Below, one piece after another: positions 56,396 through 64,000 of a DNA stretch of 64,000 bases. Under the pieces are notes generated by a model that saw only the letters and a list, made by a program, of their open reading frames with translations, ran no database searches and had not been told where the DNA came from. The translations under genes and the position numbers were made by a program. Every line of letters starts with the position of its first letter. The first letter of the stretch is position 1. Source of the DNA: Sordaria brevicollis (Eukaryota; Ascomycota; Sordariomycetes; Sordariales; Sordariaceae); the NCBI GenBank assembly GCA_033439795.1, contig JAUTDP010000021.1, forward strand, positions 1 to 64,000, in the 5' to 3' direction.

Positions 56396-58420
56396 AAAAA
56401 AAGGAATAAAAAATATATAAAATTAAATCCAAAAATAATATACGTATTTTTAGTAATTTATATTTATTATCGTTTAGAAGTACGTTTTCCATCCCCCTTT
56501 TAATTATTAATAATTCTTATTCGCTTTCCTATTTATTTACTTTAATTATTATTTACCTATTCTTAAAATTATTTACCCTAAAAATAAATAATATTATAAT
56601 CCTTTAAAAAGTAATTTCATTTAAGCGGATAATTTAATTTATATTAATATTCGAAGCGAAAGGTAATTTATTATTATTAACCTTTTCGGTAATACGCTTT
56701 ATAGGGATTATACTTCCTGGAAATAAAAATATCGATTAACGTTTTTATTTTATACTAATTAATTTATTATATATTAATTTATTATAATTATTTAATTTAA
56801 TTAATAATAACCTATTAAATTTCCCTTTATTAAAAAAAGTAACGAAAGGGGGGCTATCGGCCGTTTATTTAATTGTATTAATAACGATTAGGGTAATATA
56901 TTGCGTAAATATTCGTAAAATAAAAATTTCTTACTATATTAATTAATATATTAATTATAAGAGGAGAGAGCCTTTTTACCCGGTTATTTATTAATAGCCG
57001 GCGTATTAAATTATAATTAATAATATATAAATTAACGGTTAATAAAAAATTAATAAAATATTAATAAATTATTACTATAATATAAATTTAAAAAAAATAA
57101 ACCTCTATTAACGGATTACTTATATAAGAATTCGGCGCCGATCGGTACTCCGTATTTTAATTCGGACGTCCGAAAAAGCGATTAAATTTAATATTAATAT
57201 TTAGATTTGGATTTTTAAAATCCAAATTAAATTTAGAGGTAAATCGTTTTAAATTAATTACTATGGTTATTATAATTACGGAGGTTATTTAAAGGATATA
57301 CCCGTAGCTTATATATATTAAATTAATAATTATTCGTATTCGTATTTTTATAACGTTATTAATAAAAATTAATTCCGGGGTTAATATTATTAATAAATTC
57401 GATATTAAATTATTCCTCTTTTAAAAATTCGGCTTTAATATACGCTATTTATTTAATATATTCCTAATCGCTTAATAAAGTACAGGCGAATTAGTTAAAA
57501 TATCCTATTAAAATATATTAATAAAATATTAAAACGAAGCGGAAAAGGACAATTTATTAAACGTACTTTTTCTATTTAAAATAATAAAAGTATTTAATAT
57601 ATTATTATAAAGCGTCGGGAGTAGCCTATTTTAATTATAATATATTTAGAGGTAATAACGTAAATATCGATTAGATATAAATTATTTTATTATATTATAA
57701 ATTATAATAATCGCGCTATTAAAGGCCGGAAAGCGATAAAAAACTTCGCTATAAAGTATAATAATATAACCGTCTTACCCGCTATTAATTTAACGTCGTA
57801 ATAAGTAAATAAATATATTATTTATTTATATAATTTAAATTAAATATATTTTGGGACGTTTATTTAGTACGGTATATTACCGGTAGTTAGGTTAAATAAT
57901 ATTAGGAAAAGAATTGAAAAAAATAATAAAGGGTTATAAAATTTATATAGTTGGATAAACCGGTAGCGGCTATAATAATTATCGTTAATATTATAAAAAG
58001 GTAAAAGAAGGAAATAATTTTAGCGGAGAAGGAATTTAATACTTTATAAAATAGGAGGGTAAATAATATAGACTGTAGTATAGAAATATATACGACGTAA
58101 CGTCGGAAAATATATAAATTATTTACTATATATCTTATAAACGTACCCTTACTAATATAATATTAACTTATTATAAATATATTTTAAATATATTCCATAT
58201 GGTATTCCGCTTATTATTGATATTTATTATAATATTTTAGCGACCTTTTATATAATTTAAATTTTTATTTTTAAATTAATTTAATAGAAATTAATATTAT
58301 AATTATATTAATTATAAATATTAAATATTCAATATTATATTATAATTATTTATGTATGAAATTATAATAGAAGTTATTTTTATTATAAAATTTTTATTTT
58401 AATAATAATTTTTAACATTT

Positions 58421-58870
58421 TTATTTATAAATAATATAAATCCTTCTTATTTAATTATAAAGTATAAATATTATATATTATATTATTTTTTAATTTTTAT
58501 TATTAATTTATAATATATTTTTTTTTCTTTTTATTTTTTCTAAATTAAATAAATGTAAAATAAAATTATATATTTAAATCGTTTTAATATTAAATCCTTT
58601 TTATTTAATTATAAAAGATAAATATTATATATTTAATTTTTAAAATTTCTATTTATAAATAATATAAATCCTTCTTATTTAATTATAAAGTATAAATATT
58701 ATATATTATTTTATTTTTTAATTTTTATTACTAATTTATAATATATTTTTTTTCCTTTTATTTTTTCTGAATTAAATAAATTTGAAATAAAATTATATAT
58801 TTAAATCGTTTTAATATTAAATAATAATAAGAATTATTTTTATTATAATATTTCAATTTAAATAATAATT
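58421..58870. repeat. 228-bp tandem repeat in the AT-rich block
   Basis: Two copies are offset by 228 bp. They share ATAAATCCTTCTTATTTAAT and a TTAAATCGTTTTAATATTAA word, and part of a third is visible toward 58,920. Confidence 0.75.
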
Positions 58871-61180
58871 TATTAAATTTTTATTTATAAAGTATATAAA
58901 TTATTTTTATTTAATTATAAAATATAAGTATTATATATTATATTATTTTTAAACCTTTTTTATTAATATTCAAAATCTCTTTTAAAATCTCTTTTTTTAA
59001 AATAATTATATATAAAATATATTTTGTAATATTCGTTATTAATAATTATTTATTAAAAATAAAAAAAGCAAAAATTTATTAAATTAATTTCAATAATAAA
59101 GAATTAAATATTTAATCTTTATTATTATAAAATTATATTAAAAAGATAATAATAAAATATTTATTACTATATATTTAAATCGAACTTTTTTTTTTAAAAA
59201 AGAAAAAAATTTTTAAGAAAAAATAAATAAATAATATTTTACGATTTTTTATAACTTAGGGAAAAAAAAAAATTTTTAAAGGAGGAGAAAATAAATTTAA
59301 ATAATAGAATAATTACCCTATTAAATACTTATACTTTTATTTAACCCCTTAATAACCCTTTATAAATTTATTATTAATTAGATAGTAACCGGTTAAAAAT
59401 TTATTAAAAATTAAAATAAAACGTATCGTTAAAGTATCGCTAAAACAAATTTACCGCGTCTATAAACTATTTACTCGGTATTTCCGTCGCTATTGTTACT
59501 AATAGCCTCCAATTTAACCCGCTCGAATATAACCGCTTAATTAAGGGCGTTAAGGAAACGAATATCTATCCTCTTAATAATATATTTAGTATTAATATAT
59601 ACTTTAAATTCCTTTATATTATAAAGGTTATAACCGTTACGGGTTAATTTATTTTAAAAACCCTATTTATTATTTATATTATACGTAGCGAAGCCGATTA
59701 TATTAACGGCCTATAAAATAATCTTTAAAGGTTTAAAGATTCGAATTATATAATAAAAAGGATTAAAATAATTACCGCAATTCTTATTTTATTAATTAAT
59801 TAATAATAAATTCCAAATATATTTATAATAAGTAAATAATATATTATTTATTACCCTTTTCGCTATAATTAATATAATATTTATTATTAATTAATAAAGG
59901 CTTTAAATTAGAAATATTAGGGATAATAGTAAAGAAAGCCTTATATTTTTTAATTGAATTTTAAACGAAATAACCCTTTAAGTCTTTACGTAACGGTTAC
60001 CTTTTAATTTTATACCGGCCTAAATAAATAAAAACTTCGTAAATAAAATCGATATCCTTTTACAATTTAAAATCGGCTTTAACCTAAGTCTTTTCGGTTT
60101 ACTCTCTAACCTTTAAATATAATATTAATAATGTATTATTAATTAAATATTAATTAATTAATAACCGGTAAATAAAATTTACTCTTAATAGCCTTTTCCT
60201 TGTTTTTAACTTCGTACTCGGTAATATAAACGGCCGATTTAACCTTTTTTTATTTCGCCGGAAATATAGCCGGCGGGGTTTAAATCGGGGCCGATATTTT
60301 AAATTTAAAACCGGCGAACTTATTAACGGTAGCGTCGATAAGGCCTTTAACCGATTTATAGAATTCTATTAATAATTAATTAATAATTTATTTTTAATCC
60401 GTTTTTAACCTGTTAATAATATATTATTTATTAACCGCCTTCCTTATTTTTTTAAAATTGGGTCTACTTCCTTTATTAAGAATAACGCTACTATTAACGG
60501 TTATAATATTTAAAGTAATATAATATTCGTCCTTATAATAATTATATAATTTAATATAATTGTTAAAAGCCTTCGTATTATAATAGAATTTGCTATTAGG
60601 TTACGGAAAGCGGTAAAAGCGTTCCGAAACGTAAATTTCAATAGCGGATTTAATTTTACCGCCCTAATAAATATATTATTAATTAATTAATAATTAATTA
60701 TTAATTTATTATTAATAAATTAATATATAATTTATATTACCGGTAATCGAATTCTCGTAAATAATAACCGGGGGTAAACCCTCGGGGCGCTAAATTAGGG
60801 TATAGTATTTAGTATAAGCGGTCTATAAATTTTATTAATATAAAAATTAAAAAAAAATTGTAACCGGTTAATAATAAATTAATAATAAATTAGTAATAAA
60901 ATATTAATAAATTACTTACGCCTAGGGCGACCTCGTTCTTAATAAGCCTCTCTATAGTAACGGTATTTATAATTATTAAAAGAAGAAAGGAATTAAAAAC
61001 TTTCCAATTTTCAAAATTTTTTTTAAATAATTAGCTATTTCGTTTATTTAATAAATATCTTTCATCCTATATTTAATTTAATATTAATTACCATTATTTT
61101 TAAATTTCATCGTTATTAATATTTATCTTCCTTTATAATATTGCGATCCTATTATATTGTAAATATATTTTTTTTATGGT

Positions 61181-61655
61181 ATTTATACGTTAAATCAATG
61201 TTTGTCTATTTATATCCATGCGGTTATGCACTAAAGCAAATGTACCTGGTACTTTAACGCGGGGAAATTTTCGCATGGCGCGTGCGATTGGGGGGTCGCC
61301 TGGACTGGGACACGAATGGAAGGTGCAGTGCAGGTTGACTGCTGATTAGATTAGCACTAGCTTCTGACCAGAGGAACCCCATAACTTTTTTTTCATCCCA
61401 AATCCACCCACCACCGCCCGGCCGTGGACCTTTTTGGCTCGTCTCGTCTCTCGTCTCCGACCTTTTTCTTCCCCTCTCCTCCCGCTCTCTTTTTCTCCCG
61501 AGCTTCTTCTTTTTCTTCCCATCCTCAATTCTTTTCTGAAAAGAGGTGTCGAGTGTCGAGAGAGAAGCTTTCCATTCTCCAACCACTCTCCTCCTCTTCT
61601 TCTTCTTCTTCCTCTCCTCCACAGTTCTTGATATCTTCAAGAACACTACCAAAAA
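61181..61655 (+). promoter_or_regulatory. Upstream region and leader of the desaturase gene
   Basis: It separates the AT-rich block from the start codon. The last 120 bp are strongly C/T-rich (TCTTCTTCTTCTTCTTCCTC near 61594), as in leaders of highly expressed fungal genes, and end AAAAAATGACG. No clear TATA box is seen. Confidence 0.5.
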
Positions 61656-63039
61656 ATGACGGCCACCACACGCAGCCGCAAGGCCGCTTCGGCTTCTGCC
61701 GAGCCCGAGGTCGTCTCTGACGCCTCCTCCGTCACCTCCCAGCAGACCACCGAGGTCATCGAATACCCCGACATCAAGACCATCCGCGACGCCATCCCCG
61801 ACAAGTGCTTCCGCCCCCGCGTCTGGATCTCCATGTCCTACTTCTTCCGGGACTTCGCCATGGCCTTCGGTCTCGGCTACCTCGCCTGGCAGTACATCCC
61901 GCTCATCACCTCCACGCCCCTCCGCTACGGCGCCTGGGCTCTCTACGGCTACCTCCAGGGCTTGATCTGCACTGGCATCTGGATTCTCGCTCACGAGTGC
62001 GGCCACGGTGCTTTCTCTCGTCACAGGTGGTTTAACGATGTCATCGGCTGGATCGGCCACTCCTTCCTCTTGGTCCCCTACTTCAGCTGGAAGTTCTCCC
62101 ACCACCGCCACCACAGATTCACCGGCCACATGGAGAAGGATATGGCGTTCGTCCCGGCCACCGCTGCCGACAGGAACCAGCGCAAGCTGGCCAACTTGTA
62201 CATGGACAAGGAGACGGCCGAGATGTTTGAGGATGTCCCCATTGTGCAGCTCGTCAAGCTCATTGCTCACCAGCTTGCTGGATGGCAGATGTACCTCCTG
62301 TTCAACGTGTCCGCTGGTAAGGGTAGCAAGCAGTGGGAGACTGGCAAGGGCGGCATGGGCTGGTTGAGGGTCAGCCACTTTGAGCCTACCTCTGCTGTCT
62401 TCCGCGATTCCGAGGCTGTCTATATCGCTCTTTCCGATCTTGGTCTCATGATCATGGGCTATATCCTTTACCAGGCTGCCCAGGTTGTTGGCTGGCAGAT
62501 GGTTGGTCTGTTGTACTTCCAGCAGTACTTTTGGGTTCACCACTGGTTGGGTAAGTTTATGTCGTCTTGGGATTTTCTGTGATAAGTCAGTTGCTAACAA
62601 ATTCTGAAAAAACAGTCGCCATCACCTACCTCCACCACACCCACGAGGAAGTCCACCACTTCGACGCCGACAGCTGGACCTTCGTCAAGGGCGCTCTCGC
62701 CACCGTTGACCGCGACTTTGGCTTCATTGGCAAGCACCTCTTCCACAACATTATCGACCACCACGTCGTTCACCACTTGTTCCCGTGAGTTTTCCTCCTT
62801 CTGCCTGTTTGCTTGGTGACATTCTCGCTAACGCTCGTCACCGCAGTCGCATCCCCTTCTACTACGCCGAGGAGGCCACCAACTCGATCCGCCCCATGCT
62901 CGGCCCCCTCTACCACCGCGACGACCGCTCCTTCATGGGCCAGCTGTGGTACAACTTCACCCACTGCAAGTGGGTCGTTCCCGACCCCAAGGTCCCCGGT
63001 GCCCTTGTCTGGGCGCACACCGTTCAGGGTACTCAGTAA
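61656..63039 (+). CDS. Membrane fatty acid desaturase (omega-3 / delta-12 class)
   Basis: Exons 61656-62550, 62616-62784 and 62847-63039, 418 residues, with phases 1 and 2. Introns are GTAAGT...AACAG (branch GCTAAC) and GTGAGT...CGCAG (branch GCTAAC). All three di-iron His boxes are present: HECGH at 113-117, HHRHH at 149-153 and HVVHH at 348-352. Hydrophobic segments flank them as in ER-membrane acyl-lipid desaturases, which introduce double bonds into oleate or linoleate. The text after the third box (HHLFPRIPFYYAEEAT) is closer in style to omega-3/delta-15 than to plain delta-12 enzymes, so I favour a linoleate (omega-3) or bifunctional desaturase. This is inference from motif style. Length and domain order are normal. 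A 448-codon antisense frame here is a GC-bias shadow. Confidence 0.9.
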
Positions 63040-64000
63040 GCGGCTTTGCTGCTCGCTGTGGCTCGCTGCGCGGTAGTGATGCCACGGCATAGCTACCGGC
63101 GCATGGAAAAGGGGATACAGGAGCAACAGAGAAAGACAGGATGGGGCTTCAACAGGCCCAAGAAGAAGAAAAGCGAAAAGGAATCTCAACTCATCAAATG
63201 GTCTAAGGCGTTACGGTCAAAAAGTCTGGATACTTGGGGGTTTCTTCAACAACATGACGATACATGGTGCTAGATCTGGGAGAGCTATTAGACTTTCTAG
63301 ACTTTACTAGAGCTATACCCGATAGAGAGGTGGAAGAAAGAAGAAGAAGAAGATGCATAGACGAGGGAGGGCAAATGCATGATAGAAAAATGATACCCAC
63401 CATAAACACTCACAAGATCTTTTTCTCGCCTGCACATGCTCCAGTCTGTCGCCCGTGAAAGATTGATTGGTTCAAATGACGCTGACGGTGATGCAGTCTC
63501 TTGGGATTTGAACGCTGGAAGATGTACCTAGGTTGTGGACGGAAAGCCAGAATTCAACAACGATGGTTGAAGCTGGTTAAACTAACTTGGGTCAATGGGT
63601 CAATCAACTCGTGATCTTAATCTCTATAAATCTCCCATCAATTGACAAAAATAACTTAAGTGTAAAGAGAGTTTGGTACTCACGGTCATCTTTCACAAGC
63701 CCAGCCATCAACAAACACCAGCAGCGATGCGGGGAGCATCACATGAAACAGAGAACTAGAAGATCATATTCATCTACCATACATTCCGCTCTCAAAAGTT
63801 GTCATATCCCTTTCTCTCACTGTTCATCACGAGTGTCCGTGCCAGTGTCATATCCTCCCATCAGCGCGAGACAAAGTCAGTCCAACCGACAAATCTCAGG
63901 ACCGAACCCTGGCCGCAAGAACGATCTCTGTAGACGTTCCCGGTAGAGCATCAGGGTTAATACCATGCCATACTTTCTTGTTTCTTATTTCCGTTCTTTC
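63040..64000. other. 3' flank of the desaturase gene, no gene seen
   Basis: 3' UTR-like sequence to about 63,470, with an AGAAGAAGAAGA run near 63,341, then ordinary intergenic DNA to the window edge. A frame at 63587-63946 has no support. Confidence 0.55.

Larger units (their letters stand above)
50776..61180. other. 10.4-kb AT-rich, RIP-like block; contents unassigned
   Basis: The composition changes sharply at about 50,780 and again near 61,180. CpA is almost missing and stops fill all frames, so this is probably RIP-mutated repeats. I looked for LTR pairs, RT (Y-I-N-N after RIP) and DDE boxes and found none convincing. A plus-strand stretch near 51,930-52,080 keeps partial protein character (EFIQKVDKDI, VEDFYKKTL, FENGFLILKKLLFNERIQFI). 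Internal tandem repeats are listed separately. 59.4-60.9 kb retains more C and G than the rest, hinting at a different, possibly later-mutated unit. Confidence 0.6.

Noticed and set aside
50825..61245. AGGTACATT words near both ends of the 10.4-kb block as terminal inverted repeats
   Set aside because: Only about nine bases match, with no flanking duplication.
61254..62600. 448-codon minus-strand frame overlapping the desaturase
   Set aside because: It is a shadow of the GC-rich codon bias of the real gene. It has no domain, and the plus-strand His boxes and introns settle the strand.
1..64000. CRISPR arrays, operons, rRNA genes
   Set aside because: No regularly spaced repeat-spacer pattern and no 5S or large rRNA sequence was seen. 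The gene structure is eukaryotic.

Overview
The window looks like a Sordariales fungus, most likely Neurospora or a close relative. GC-rich, intron-poor genes have short introns (about 50-75 nt) with CTRAC-type branch sites. They alternate with very AT-rich blocks in which transposon copies carry almost only C-to-T and G-to-A changes, the mark of repeat-induced point mutation (RIP). No organism name is proven from the sequence alone.

Layout. 1-8312: a RIP-degraded Ty3/Gypsy LTR retrotransposon whose left LTR is cut by the window edge. 8313-10300: a RIP-degraded pogo/Fot1-type transposase on the minus strand. 11.4-21.4 kb: a Nudix hydrolase gene, then two convergent paralogues of an uncharacterised Cys-motif family (here called P1 and P2) with a 415-bp TAA-flanked inverted-repeat element between them, then a five-exon membrane-protein gene (gene A) with a decayed C-terminal relic just downstream of it. 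24.9-29.0 kb: a large ArAE/DUF2421-type membrane protein gene with an apparent one-base frame break. 29,954-32,429: a hAT-type element with a perfect 8-bp target duplication, long subterminal repeats and a spliced-looking non-transposase reading frame. 33.9-36.5 kb: a three-exon gene of unknown function.

35.75-43.15 kb is a diverged segmental duplication. It contains eight 200-300-bp modules in two clusters, two copies of a first exon, two copies of a TA-type inverted-repeat element in opposite orientation, and a copy of the 3' end of gene B. 43.1-45.9 kb: gene B, a paralogue of gene A with the same five-exon structure and, on my splicing, the same 775-residue length. 45.9-50.8 kb: no confident gene, but short coding-like segments that look like a frameshifted relic. 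50.8-61.2 kb: a second AT-rich, RIP-like block that I could not assign. 61.66-63.04 kb: a three-exon membrane fatty acid desaturase, probably of the omega-3/delta-12 class.

The genes do not form an obvious pathway cluster. The unifying theme is duplication in a genome that mutates duplicates: paired families (P1/P2 and A/B), relics of their ends, and several non-autonomous inverted-repeat elements. All exon boundaries were read by eye from GT-AG signals, branch sites, phase and comparison between paralogues.
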